Positions 8,251 to 16,093 of a stretch of 64,000 nucleotides of DNA are shown piece by piece. The notes beneath the pieces were generated by a model, which was not told the DNA's origin, ran no database searches, and saw only the letters and a list, made by a program, of their open reading frames with translations. Origin of the DNA: an uncultured Sphingomonas sp. (lineage in GTDB: Bacteria; Pseudomonadota; Alphaproteobacteria; Sphingomonadales; Sphingomonadaceae). A program made the translations under genes and the position numbers. The DNA lies in contig NZ_CAMLDL010000003.1 in the NCBI RefSeq assembly GCF_946478955.1, forward strand, positions 124,001-188,000, read 5' to 3'. The number at the start of each line of letters is the position of its first letter. The first letter of the stretch is position 1.

Positions 8251-9804
8251 TTATTTTCTGTCGAGCCGGTCGAGCTCTGCTTCCATGGCGCTGATCGATT
8301 GTTCGGCCTTGCGCATGCTGTCCTGAATGACGTTTTCATCAATCGACGCCAGCGCGTCACGCTTGATTTTTGCAACATCAATGGCGGCAACCCGGCTCAG
8401 CGATGCGCGGATGGTTTCCTTCATCACGTCAGGATCCTGACCGGCTTTCCGAATATCGGCGGCATGGGCGTCGACTTCGCGCAAGGCCATTTCGATCTCC
8501 GCCCTCGCGTTCACCATTTCACGACCGCTCATGCCGGTTTCGCGCTCGATTTCCTGGCGCGCACGGGCAATGTCGGCCATCGCTTCTGCCTGCCCCTTGG
8601 CCATTTGGGCCCGGGCCTCGCCCAATTCCCGGCGCAACTCGTTGCGCTCCTCTGGGGTCATGTCTTCCAGTTTCATTCGCTTGCCCTTTATCCACACCGT
8701 CCCGTCGTCATTGTGCGAAATGTGCGTCGCCACCTGCGCAGCGGCAGGAACCGCAACCGCGGCCGTCGGCGGCGCCCATGTCACCGGCGTTGCCAGCGAT
8801 GTCGGCGCGGCGGGCACTGCTGCTGCAGCGGCACGTGCCGGCGCGGCCGCGCTGGCCGGAAGGGCCTGGGAATTGGCGTCGACATAAGTGATCGCCCGTG
8901 TCGCGGTCAGCGGCAGCGCGATTGCGGCGGCCAGCAATATGGTAACAGTGCCAATGGTACGTCGCCGATTTGAAGTGGTCGTAAGCATGGATTGTAGCCT
9001 CCTGTGCAGGGTCTTTCGCTGATCGAGCGCGCTGGCTAGCAGCAACGCCCGCCCCGAAGCGGCCTTGGCAATCGCCCGACCATAATCGGCGCGATCACCA
9101 GGGCAGGCCTTGTCCAGGACCCGGGCATCACACGCTGCTTCCTGATCAAACCGGAAAGCAGCGTAGGACCACCAGGCAAGTGGGTTGAACCACTGGAGGC
9201 TTAGGAGGACGAAGGCAAAACTATTGGCGAACAGGTCGCCGTGACGATGGTGGGCGATCTCATGATCAAGCGCGAGGCGGCGTTCCCGATCGCCAAAACG
9301 CCGGTCAAAATCGGCCGGAACTGCGATTACCCGATCGATCAGGCCGAACGCGACCGGACCTCTAACCGCATTGGACCGAACCAACCGAATGGCACCAATC
9401 CGGGCCAGTGCCACCCCACCTGTCAGAATCTCGATGCGTTGGCGGCGATAGTCGCCGAACCCCCGCGCTAACAGGCCTAGCGCGACCGCGAACCACACCG
9501 CCACCGCGATTGTCGGCCAGCCACCCAGGGCATCCACAAGACTGGCTGATGGCGCAGTGATATTGGGGAGCAAGCGCGGCTCGGCGGAAATGGCCGGATG
9601 GAATATGTCGTCCGAAATCGGATTGGGGGCCGGACGAACGACTGTCTTACTCAAGGCCGGCATCAGGGCGCGACCGGCGGGCAGCAGCCAAAGAGCATAG
9701 GCAACCCGCGAGCCGAAATGCTGGCGGACCGGCTGACGGATCAACAGGACCAACAGCATTAATGCAGACGTTGCGAGGAGCGTATCGAGAAGCCAATCGC
9801 TCAT
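8251..9804 (-). CDS. M56-family membrane metallopeptidase (BlaR1/MecR1-like sensor)
   Basis: Zinc peptidase of the M56 family, the proteolytic half of BlaR1-type sensors. Residues 1-300 hold about four membrane segments and the HEXXH-type motif HEIAHH (His181, Glu182, His185), with a third ligand candidate Glu222 in FDQEAACDA. Unlike classical BlaR1 there is no C-terminal penicillin-binding domain. Instead a roughly 190-residue extracytoplasmic tail contains an Ala-rich linker and a long Glu/Arg/Ala-rich region likely to form coiled coils. It overlaps the blaI-like gene by four bases (ATGA), so the two form one operon. No beta-lactamase gene is adjacent. The input signal is unknown. Confidence 0.88.
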   Translation of the reverse strand: MSDWLLDTLLATSALMLLVLLIRQPVRQHFGSRVAYALWLLPAGRALMPALSKTVVRPAPNPISDDIFHPAISAEPRLLPNITAPSASLVDALGGWPTIAVAVWFAVALGLLARGFGDYRRQRIEILTGGVALARIGAIRLVRSNAVRGPVAFGLIDRVIAVPADFDRRFGDRERRLALDHEIAHHRHGDLFANSFAFVLLSLQWFNPLAWWSYAAFRFDQEAACDARVLDKACPGDRADYGRAIAKAASGRALLLASALDQRKTLHRRLQSMLTTTSNRRRTIGTVTILLAAAIALPLTATRAITYVDANSQALPASAAAPARAAAAAVPAAPTSLATPVTWAPPTAAVAVPAAAQVATHISHNDDGTVWIKGKRMKLEDMTPEERNELRRELGEARAQMAKGQAEAMADIARARQEIERETGMSGREMVNARAEIEMALREVDAHAADIRKAGQDPDVMKETIRASLSRVAAIDVAKIKRDALASIDENVIQDSMRKAEQSISAMEAELDRLDRK

Positions 9805-10172
9805 GACTTCAGCTCCTTCAGCAGCTTTTCAATCGCCTCGATGTCGGCGTCGTCGAGCGCGTCCTCTTCGGCAAGCCGTGCCATCAGCGGCGACAGCTGC
9901 CCCCCAAACAGACGATCGACGAAGCGGCGCGATTCCTTGCCCAGCATGGAATCGCGGGCGACCACGGGCCGATAAAGAAAACGGCGACCGTCCTTATCGA
10001 ACGCGACGACGCCTTTGGCGGTCAGCCGCGATAACAGCGTCTTAACGGTAGCGAGCGTCCATTCCCGATCATCGCTTAGGGCGTCGGCAACGTCGGTCGC
10101 GGACTGCGGTGCCTTGGAATACCAAAGCACTTCCATCACCGCCCATTCGGATTCGCTGATTCGCCGGTCCAT
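9801..10172 (-). CDS. BlaI/MecI/CopY-family repressor
   Basis: A 123-residue winged-helix repressor: ISESEWAVMEVLWYSKAPQS and the WTLATVKTLLSRLTAKGVV recognition helix region match the BlaI family. In known systems the dimer is cleaved or released when the partner M56 peptidase is activated. It is first in the operon with the M56 gene. A perfect palindrome just upstream (10194-10214) has the TGTAGT/ACTACA half-sites expected of BlaI-type operators and probably mediates autorepression. Confidence 0.93.
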   Translation of the reverse strand: MDRRISESEWAVMEVLWYSKAPQSATDVADALSDDREWTLATVKTLLSRLTAKGVVAFDKDGRRFLYRPVVARDSMLGKESRRFVDRLFGGQLSPLMARLAEEDALDDADIEAIEKLLKELKS

Positions 10173-10193
10173 CCGCCATCCTTTCGATGACGC

Positions 10194-10214
10194 ATGTAGT
10201 CGATTCGACTACAT
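10194..10214. promoter_or_regulatory. perfect BlaI-type operator palindrome
   Basis: Two perfectly inverted 10-base arms (left arm ATGTAGTCGA) around a single central base, 22 bp upstream of the blaI-like start. The inner TGTAGT and ACTACA hexamers are the half-site pattern known from BlaI/MecI operators. It also lies just below the end of the secreted hypothetical gene transcribed towards it. Confidence 0.75.
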
Positions 10215-10700
10215 ATGTAAACAATTGATCGCGAGAACCGCCCCAAATGTCTTGCGGAGTTTATTCCTTGTTTGTGGCGTCGTCGGCTTTTGCCTTGCTC
10301 TTACCGCTCCGTCCTGACCGGGCACCGCGTCGCTAGGCGCGTCTGTTTTCAGCTCCCCATCACTGGACACGCGCGCGATTTCCGCCGCCAACTCACCGTC
10401 TATGCGGGCCTTGGCCTCGGTCGTCACCTCATCGCTGGCGGCAACCTTCATCCGCGCGTCCCGAAGCGTCCGGAGCCAGCTTGCCTTCGTCGATCCCTTA
10501 TACGCACATAGCTTCAGCGACTTGTCATCACCGGGTTCTGCCCCGACGAGCTGGACAGCGGTTTCAAAATGATAGGTTTCACAATCGACGACTTTGCCGC
10601 CAATGGTCGTTGGCGCGGGAGCGGCCTCCTGGACCGGCTCACCTTCCGGCGATGGTCCCTGAACCTGGAGCGCGGCAGCGATAGCGAAGGCAAGAAACAT
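10209..10700 (-). CDS. secreted hypothetical protein
   Basis: A 163-residue protein with a short hydrophobic N-terminus (MFLAFAIAAALQVQ) that looks like a signal peptide, a Pro/Glu-rich spacer and two cysteines (VDCETYHF and LKLCAYKG) that could pair. The C-terminal third is basic and low in complexity. I do not recognise a family. Its 3' end runs six bases into the BlaI operator palindrome, so read-through from it could interfere with blaI. Confidence 0.6.
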   Translation of the reverse strand: MFLAFAIAAALQVQGPSPEGEPVQEAAPAPTTIGGKVVDCETYHFETAVQLVGAEPGDDKSLKLCAYKGSTKASWLRTLRDARMKVAASDEVTTEAKARIDGELAAEIARVSSDGELKTDAPSDAVPGQDGAVRARQKPTTPQTRNKLRKTFGAVLAINCLHM

Positions 10701-10762
10701 CAGTCACTCCTGAATTGTACGGCATGTGCATGGTCGTTGCGGCGACAGCGCACTCAACAAAA

Positions 10763-10772
10763 TGTCACGTGA
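10763..10772. promoter_or_regulatory. palindrome upstream of the sigma54 promoter
   Basis: Perfect 10-bp palindrome GTCACGTGAC about 112-121 bp upstream of the sigma54 box centred near 10892. That is a usual distance for an enhancer-binding-protein site. Assignment is inference. Confidence 0.35.
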
Positions 10773-10819
10773 CGCTTTGCTGAACCAGATCGCCGTGATT
10801 TCTGTCGGAAAACTTTACG

Positions 10820-10834
10820 CATCGCGTCGCGATG
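10820..10834. promoter_or_regulatory. second palindrome upstream of the sigma54 promoter
   Basis: CATCGCG-T-CGCGATG is a perfect inverted repeat about 50-65 bp upstream of the sigma54 box. It is a second candidate activator-binding site. Confidence 0.35.
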
Positions 10835-10883
10835 GGTGAGACGGCAGGAGAATTAATGGCTGTTTTTTGCTATTCTTGTGAAT

Positions 10884-10899
10884 TGGCACGGGGGTTGCA
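10884..10899 (+). promoter_or_regulatory. sigma54 (RpoN) promoter
   Basis: TGGCACG-N4-TTGCA matches the -24/-12 consensus at every conserved base, with GG and GC separated by exactly ten bases. Expected transcription start is near 10910. No protein gene starts downstream on this strand; the first structure is an intrinsic terminator. Confidence 0.65.
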
Positions 10900-10909
10900 A
10901 TGTTAATTG

Positions 10910-10984
10910 CGTCCACTTGGTTCCACACCAAATCCAAGGGGCGGCAAAAGCGGTTTCTGGTCCCGCTGCTGCCGCCCCTTTTGA
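10910..10984 (+). ncRNA. candidate sigma54-dependent small RNA
   Basis: A predicted transcript of about 75 nt runs from the sigma54 start site to a strong intrinsic terminator. It contains a small hairpin (TTGG-N7-CCAA, 10917-10931) followed by the terminator stem. The interval lies in a 297-bp gap with no credible coding region and is not antisense to grxD, whose stop codon lies just downstream on the other strand. The RNA itself is inferred from promoter plus terminator only. Confidence 0.45.
10936..10984 (+). terminator. intrinsic terminator of the candidate small RNA
   Basis: An 11-base stem (AAGGGGCGGCA / TGCCGCCCCTT) with a further five-base inner stem is followed on the plus strand by CCTTTTGATTTT. 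On the minus strand no T-run follows, so the hairpin fits plus-strand termination better than termination of grxD. Confidence 0.7.
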
Positions 10985-10997
10985 TTTTCAGCGATGT

Positions 10998-11312
10998 TTA
11001 GGCGGCGGCCCCAACCAGCTGTTGCAGTTCGCCGCTTTCAAACATTTCCATCATGATGTCGCTTCCGCCGACAAATTCACCCTTCACATAAAGCTGCGGG
11101 ATGGTCGGCCAGTCAGAATATTCCTTGATGCCCTGGCGGATTTCCTGATCCTGCAAAACGTCGACGGTTTCATATGTCGCGCCCAGATGATCAAGAATTG
11201 CCACCGCGCGACTGGAAAAACCGCATTGCGGGAACAAGGCGCTGCCCTTCATGAACAGCACCACATCATTCGACGTAACGAGCGCGTCGATCCGCTCTTT
11301 TGCATCACTCAT
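10998..11312 (-). CDS. grxD: monothiol glutaredoxin (Grx4/GrxD family)
   Basis: A 104-residue monothiol glutaredoxin with the CGFS active site in [10 protein letters not shown], the [19 protein letters not shown] glutathione-binding region and FMKG near the N-terminus. Such proteins carry [2Fe-2S] clusters and partner BolA proteins in iron-sulphur trafficking and iron sensing. The gene overlaps the upstream bolA-family gene by four bases (ATGA), and DUF1476 precedes that, making a compact three-gene operon. Confidence 0.95.
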   Translation of the reverse strand: MSDAKERIDALVTSNDVVLFMKGSALFPQCGFSSRAVAILDHLGATYETVDVLQDQEIRQGIKEYSDWPTIPQLYVKGEFVGGSDIMMEMFESGELQQLVGAAA

Positions 11313-11554
11313 TCATGGTCTCCGCTAGGCACTGCCGTTTCTAGTTGCAGCGCGTGAAGCTCTCCCCCCATTCGGCCGCCGAGCGCCTTATACACCATCT
11401 GGTGCTGCCGAACGCGGCTGACACCGGCAAAGGACGGCGCGACAACCCGCGCGGCATAATGGTCGCCGTCACCGGCAAGATCGCGAATTTCGACAACCGC
11501 GTCCGGGATCGCGGCGACGATCATTGCCTCAATCTCTTCCGCGGCCATCGGCAT
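11309..11554 (-). CDS. BolA-family protein
   Basis: An 81-residue BolA/IbaG-type protein. The family helix-turn-helix-like region contains [20 protein letters not shown], and the ATP/Fe-S partner surface includes the conserved His in RQHQ. It sits directly before grxD, its usual physical partner. The start at 11554 overlaps the DUF1476 stop by one base (TAATG), supporting coupled translation; MAAEE at 11548 is an alternative. Confidence 0.92.
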   Translation of the reverse strand: MPMAAEEIEAMIVAAIPDAVVEIRDLAGDGDHYAARVVAPSFAGVSRVRQHQMVYKALGGRMGGELHALQLETAVPSGDHE

Positions 11555-11880
11555 TAGTTGCTGGCCTCGATAATCTGGCGGCGGGCCTCGACCGTCTTGA
11601 AACCCAGCGCATCGCGGATCTGGCTTTCGTCGGTTTCAACCCCGGCCGACGTCAGGTCGCCCAGCAACTTGCGGATGACATCTTCGTCGCCCGCATGTTC
11701 GAAATCGGCGCGGACCACATCCTTGGCATAAGCTTCCGCCTCGACTTCGCTCAATCCCATTTTCTCGGCCGCCCAATGGCCCAGAAGCTTGTTGCGGCGT
11801 GCGGTGATCCGGAACTGCATTTCCTCATCATGAGCAAACTTTGCTTCAAAGGCGCGTTCGCGATCGTCGAAACTGGTCAT
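11554..11880 (-). CDS. DUF1476 protein (zeta-type F1-ATPase inhibitor)
   Basis: A 108-residue alphaproteobacterial protein beginning MTSFDDRERAFEAKFAHDEE, the hallmark of DUF1476. In Paracoccus the family member is the zeta subunit that inhibits F1-ATPase. The start at 11880 was chosen at this conserved N-terminus; the frame is open for 19 codons further but those residues do not fit. It is first in the DUF1476-bolA-grxD operon. A true ATPase-inhibitor role in this organism is inference. Confidence 0.9.
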   Translation of the reverse strand: MTSFDDRERAFEAKFAHDEEMQFRITARRNKLLGHWAAEKMGLSEVEAEAYAKDVVRADFEHAGDEDVIRKLLGDLTSAGVETDESQIRDALGFKTVEARRQIIEASN

Positions 11881-11995
11881 AGAGGATCCTTTTATCTTGT
11901 TTGCTCGCCAGATAGGCGGCCATTGGTGTCCGCGCAATGAAAAGCGGGCCCGACTTGGATGCCGGACCCGCTATGACTTGCGAATTGTGCGGACG

Positions 11996-12541
11996 TCAGG
12001 CGGCGATCAGCACATGCGATCCAATGTCAGTGATGCCGTATAGCTTTGCTGCGAACTGCGTCGGCAAACGAATACAGCCATGGGAAGCGGGTTCACCCGG
12101 ATTATGACCGGCATGCATGGCGATCCCGTAATTATCTAGACGCTGCATATACGGCATCGGCGCGTTGTTATATTTCCGGCTTCGATGCATCGGCTTTTTC
12201 TCGAGCACCGGGAAAATGCCTGTGGGCGTAATCTTGCCTTCCTTGGCCGTCGACACCGACGCCGCGCCAATCAACGTCCCGCTACGATAGGCATAGGCCA
12301 TCTGATCGGACAGGCTGATGATCACCTCCACGTCACCGGGTGACGTTCCGTCAGCATCCCACACGTAGCGGTTGGGGCCGAGGTTTTCCTTTCCGAAGCG
12401 TTCGTACAGATCCTGCCGGGCCTGATAAGCGGCATCGGAGGCCATTTCACGCGCTTCCGGGGTTTCAATGGTTGCGAAGGCGGTTTGCGGCATCGATAGG
12501 GCGAAGATCGCCGATGCCAGCGCCACGGCCAGCTTGGTCAT
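11996..12541 (-). CDS. L,D-transpeptidase (YkuD domain, secreted)
   Basis: A signal peptide (about residues 1-23, ending FATIETPE) precedes a YkuD domain with the catalytic motif SHGCIRLP and the upstream His in AMHAGHNPGEP. It would cross-link peptidoglycan or attach proteins to it in the periplasm. The protein is 181 residues, single-domain. The 86-bp region upstream contains two inverted repeats (12556-12572 and 12607-12622) that might regulate it. Confidence 0.92.
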   Translation of the reverse strand: MTKLAVALASAIFALSMPQTAFATIETPEAREMASDAAYQARQDLYERFGKENLGPNRYVWDADGTSPGDVEVIISLSDQMAYAYRSGTLIGAASVSTAKEGKITPTGIFPVLEKKPMHRSRKYNNAPMPYMQRLDNYGIAMHAGHNPGEPASHGCIRLPTQFAAKLYGITDIGSHVLIAA

Positions 12542-12555
12542 TTTCGGTCTCTTTA

Positions 12556-12572
12556 TTCAAAATTGCTTTGAA
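12556..12572. promoter_or_regulatory. inverted repeat upstream of L,D-transpeptidase
   Basis: TTCAAA-N5-TTTGAA, centred about 22 bp upstream of the L,D-transpeptidase start codon. It could be an operator; no known consensus was recognised. Confidence 0.25.
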
Positions 12573-12606
12573 TTTGAAACGGCGGACTGCAGCCGTAGTT
12601 CCATTA

Positions 12607-12622
12607 GTTACGCATTCGTAAC
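12607..12622. promoter_or_regulatory. second inverted repeat upstream of L,D-transpeptidase
   Basis: GTTACG-CATT-CGTAAC, a perfect six-base inverted repeat between the end of the GGDEF-EAL gene and the L,D-transpeptidase start. It could be an operator or part of a weak terminator. Confidence 0.25.
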
Positions 12623-12627
12623 ATCAT

Positions 12628-14922
12628 CTATGCGGCCGCGGCTCCCGACCCTTTGTTACGATCACGAATTAACCGCGATGTCTCGTCGAACGGACGCGCC
12701 GGCCCGAACAAATATCCCTGACCATAGGTACAACCTAGCGCCTGAAGGAAATCATGCTGCGCCCGCGTTTCTACGCCTTCGGCAACCACTTCGATCTGGA
12801 TTGCGCCAGCAAGGCCAATCAAGGCATCGACAATGGCCCCATCACCTGGGTCAATCTGCAGGTCGCGAACAAAACTTCGGTCGATCTTGATGATCTCGAC
12901 CGGAAATTGTTTTAGATGTGACAGCGACGCAAAGCCGGTTCCAAAATCGTCAAGCGCAAGGCGGATCCCCCGCGCCGCCAACTGGCGAAACGTACGCTCA
13001 ACCTGCTCGGCCCCGCGCCCAAGCAAGACGCCTTCCGTCACTTCGATTTGAATGCATGACGCGTCGATCCCATGGCCATCAATCTGCCCAAGCAGGCGAT
13101 CGGCAAAATCCGCGCGCATCAATTCCGTTGCAGAGGCATTGATCGCCACATGGCCAACGCTCAGCCCATCGGCGCGCCACCGGACAATATCATCAATCAC
13201 GCGTTCGACCATTCGGTCTGCCAGACGCGACGCCAGCGACGGTTCCTCAAATGCTGCCGATATCACTTCAGGCCCAACATGGGACTGCCCCGGCACGCAC
13301 ACACGAAGCAATGCTTCAAACCCGACAATCTCACCGGTGCCAAGCCGGACCTGAGGCTGATAGAAGGGCGTAATGTGGCCCTGCGCCAATGCATGTTCGG
13401 CCGCGGCAAGCATGTCGCGCCGTTCCACCATCTGCGTCCACAAGCTCGGATCATAAAGACGGCACGTACCGCGCCCCGCCGCCTTGGCTTCATACAGGGC
13501 CAGATCAGCGTGCTTCAACAAAGTTTCACTATCGTCGCCGCGCGACAAGGTGGTGGCGCCGACACTGGCGCGGCAAAGGATATTCTGGCCGTGATACGCG
13601 CAGGGCTGTCGCAGCAGGTCGAGCAGCTGATTGCCAACCCGCTCCAACTCATCGGCCGAATGAACATTGGCGAGCATGATGCCGAATTCGTCGCCGCCAA
13701 GGCGCGCCACCATGTCCTGATCGCTCGTCGCCGATAGTAGCCGCTGCGCAAAGGCGGACAGCACCGCGTCACCGGCGTCGTGGCCCAATGTGTCGTTAAT
13801 CAGTTTGAATTCGTCGACATCGACAATCATCAGCGCGAAACTGGTCCCGTCGCGGTGATGCTGTTCGATCCACTCACCAAGGCTGCGATGGAATAGGGCG
13901 CGGTTGCCAAGCCCGGTTTGGCGATCATGATAGGCAAGGTGCGCGGCATCCGCTTCGGCATCGGCAATTGCCTTTGCTGACCGACGAAGCCGCCGCCCCG
14001 TCATGGTCGCGAACAACGTTAAACCGGCAAGGATAATCGCGACCCACGGCAACATCTTGGCCAGAATGCGCGTGCCGAATTTCTCGGGTGAGAAGATGAA
14101 ATACCCCATCGGCTCGCCCCAGTCGGTCGACAACGCAATCGCCCGATCCGACCCGGTTACGTCAGGATGGCTGGAAAAGCGCGGCGCGCGCAGAAGCTGG
14201 CGGGCGCTGACCTGGGCCAGGAAACCCTGATCCAGATAGCGAACCGAAATGATGATCGGCCATTCGCCCTTTTTGGCCACATATCCGTCGGTCGCCGGGA
14301 TGATGTTGGAGGCGCTGACTGCCGCAGGCCGCCCGTTGACGAGAAGCATATGAGCAACATGGTAGGTGCGCCAGCGCCGCTTCATCTGATCCCTGGTGTG
14401 GGATGAACCGGGCAAATAGTCATGCGGGCCCCGTGCCACCGCACCGGGATTGCGAAGGGCAGCTACCATGTGCCGAACGCTATTGAACACGCGGAAATAT
14501 TGCATCGGGTCGACCGAACCCTGTCCGACATAGGCAAACACCGGGCGATCGCGAGCATCCAGGATATAAACTTCATTGTGCCCATAAAGCTGACTGAGAT
14601 AGCCGCCGGCATTGCCTTCCAGCCATTCCTGGTCTGGCTTTGGACGGCTGGCATGATCGGCGAGTTCATCCCAAACAGCCACGCTTTCCTGCTGCAAGGC
14701 GACGTCGTCGACGCTGCTTTCAAGGGCTTGCTTGGCGAGCAAAGTCTGGCGCTCGACCATCGCCCGGTCACCTTCGCGCGTGGCCCAATACAGGCCGAAG
14801 AATGACAAGATAACAGCGCCGATGACGAGGAAATGAATCACGCGATCGATCAGCCGCGACATATAGTCGTTGCTGCGCTCTGCCACCCGGCGAAAGTCAG
14901 ACCGCTCCCCTACCATACGCAC
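12628..14922 (-). CDS. CHASE4-like sensor with GGDEF and EAL domains
   Basis: A 764-residue membrane signalling protein for c-di-GMP. Two membrane helices (about 28-47 and 285-305) flank a periplasmic domain that resembles CHASE4. Then comes GGDEF (intact RLGGDEFG) and an EAL domain with EALLR, DDFGTGFASL, KIDRSFVRD and VAEGVET, so both active sites look intact. The inhibitory RxxD site before GGDEF is degenerate (SDQD). Intact EAL residues suggest phosphodiesterase activity; net direction cannot be predicted. It is the second c-di-GMP gene of the window, the other being the YfiN-like cyclase. Confidence 0.9.
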   Translation of the reverse strand: MRMVGERSDFRRVAERSNDYMSRLIDRVIHFLVIGAVILSFFGLYWATREGDRAMVERQTLLAKQALESSVDDVALQQESVAVWDELADHASRPKPDQEWLEGNAGGYLSQLYGHNEVYILDARDRPVFAYVGQGSVDPMQYFRVFNSVRHMVAALRNPGAVARGPHDYLPGSSHTRDQMKRRWRTYHVAHMLLVNGRPAAVSASNIIPATDGYVAKKGEWPIIISVRYLDQGFLAQVSARQLLRAPRFSSHPDVTGSDRAIALSTDWGEPMGYFIFSPEKFGTRILAKMLPWVAIILAGLTLFATMTGRRLRRSAKAIADAEADAAHLAYHDRQTGLGNRALFHRSLGEWIEQHHRDGTSFALMIVDVDEFKLINDTLGHDAGDAVLSAFAQRLLSATSDQDMVARLGGDEFGIMLANVHSADELERVGNQLLDLLRQPCAYHGQNILCRASVGATTLSRGDDSETLLKHADLALYEAKAAGRGTCRLYDPSLWTQMVERRDMLAAAEHALAQGHITPFYQPQVRLGTGEIVGFEALLRVCVPGQSHVGPEVISAAFEEPSLASRLADRMVERVIDDIVRWRADGLSVGHVAINASATELMRADFADRLLGQIDGHGIDASCIQIEVTEGVLLGRGAEQVERTFRQLAARGIRLALDDFGTGFASLSHLKQFPVEIIKIDRSFVRDLQIDPGDGAIVDALIGLAGAIQIEVVAEGVETRAQHDFLQALGCTYGQGYLFGPARPFDETSRLIRDRNKGSGAAAA

Positions 14923-14989
14923 GCGCTACGCGCGAAAGGCTAACAATTCGTAAGGAGAACGCGATTTAACCGTGCTTAAATCAGCTCGT

Positions 14990-15988
14990 TCAATCGAGTG
15001 TCACGACAAGCTTGCCGATAACTGTCCGCGCGCCCAACGCCGCAATCGCCTCGCCGCCGCGTTCAAGCGGATAGGTCGCACTAACCGTCGGGGCGATTTT
15101 CCCGTCGTCCCAAAGCCGGAAAAGTTCGGCAACATGCGCAGCATTGGCCTTTGGATCACGCGCGGCGAACGCCCCCCAGAACACTCCGCAGACATCACAG
15201 CTTTTTAGAAGCGTCAGGTTAAGCGGCAGCTTTGGGATTCCGGCGGGAAAGCCCACCACAAGATATCGTCCTTCCCATGCGATCGACCGGAGCGCGGGCT
15301 CGGCATAATCGCCGCCGACGGGATCATAGATGACGTCGGCGCCGTCCGGCCCGACTGCATCCTTGAACAATTGGGCGAGTGACTTCTGGCCTGCTGTATC
15401 AAATGGTCCTGGTGGATAAATGACAACGTCATCGGCCCCGGCCGCGCGCGCGGCATCCGCCTTTCCCGCGCTGGATACGGCAGCCACGACCCGTGCCCCG
15501 CGCGCCTTGCCAAGTTCAACGGCGGCCAGCCCCACGCCACCCGCAGCGCCCAAGACCAGCAATGTTTGTCCAGCCGCAAGTTTTCCCCGATCGTACAATG
15601 CATGAATCGAGGTGGCGTAAGTCAGTAGCAGCGCCGCCCCGTCGACATAACTATGATCTACGGGCAGGCGAAAGGCCGAGCGCGCCGGTATAACAATCTG
15701 CTCTGCCAATCCGCCCCAGCCTGGAACTGCAATGACGCGGTCGCCCACGGCCCATCCCTCAACGCCATCACCAACGGCCACGACGTCTCCAGCAATCTCA
15801 CCGCCCGGCGCAAAGGGCCGCGGCGGTTTGAACTGATACTTGTCTTCGATAATTAGCGTGTCCGGAAAATTGATCGCGGCAGCACGAACACGGATCAAAA
15901 GATCGCCAGCTCCCGCGGCGGGGGCTTCTATCTCATCGAGAGAAAGTGTTTCCGGTCCACCCACTGCATGGCTTCGCAACACTCGCAT
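14990..15988 (-). CDS. NADPH:quinone oxidoreductase-family protein (zinc-independent MDR)
   Basis: A 332-residue medium-chain reductase. The N-terminal GroES-like domain begins MRVLRSHAVGGPETLSLDE; the Rossmann motif is LGAAGGVGLAAVELGKARGA. Structural-zinc cysteines are absent, as in quinone reductases. It probably reduces quinones or enones with NAD(P)H. I chose the ATG at 15988, where family homology begins; the longer frame to 16069 adds 27 residues without domain character. Confidence 0.88.
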   Translation of the reverse strand: MRVLRSHAVGGPETLSLDEIEAPAAGAGDLLIRVRAAAINFPDTLIIEDKYQFKPPRPFAPGGEIAGDVVAVGDGVEGWAVGDRVIAVPGWGGLAEQIVIPARSAFRLPVDHSYVDGAALLLTYATSIHALYDRGKLAAGQTLLVLGAAGGVGLAAVELGKARGARVVAAVSSAGKADAARAAGADDVVIYPPGPFDTAGQKSLAQLFKDAVGPDGADVIYDPVGGDYAEPALRSIAWEGRYLVVGFPAGIPKLPLNLTLLKSCDVCGVFWGAFAARDPKANAAHVAELFRLWDDGKIAPTVSATYPLERGGEAIAALGARTVIGKLVVTLD

Positions 15989-16093
15989 TAGCGCGCACTC
16001 CCGCTGATGTATTCCGTCGCCGGTGTGGCGCTTCAGGAGGATGATGGCAGTGTCCGAAGCTGGCGGCAAATGCCGAATAGGGCGATCAGGCTT

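Noticed and set aside
8251..10172. Beta-lactam resistance module
   Set aside because: The BlaI and M56 proteins are present but there is no beta-lactamase, PBP2a or penicillin-binding sensor domain, so resistance cannot be claimed.
10878..11357. 159-residue plus-strand frame over grxD and bolA
   Set aside because: It is antisense to two clear genes and begins in the sigma54 promoter region; no ribosome-binding site or domain.
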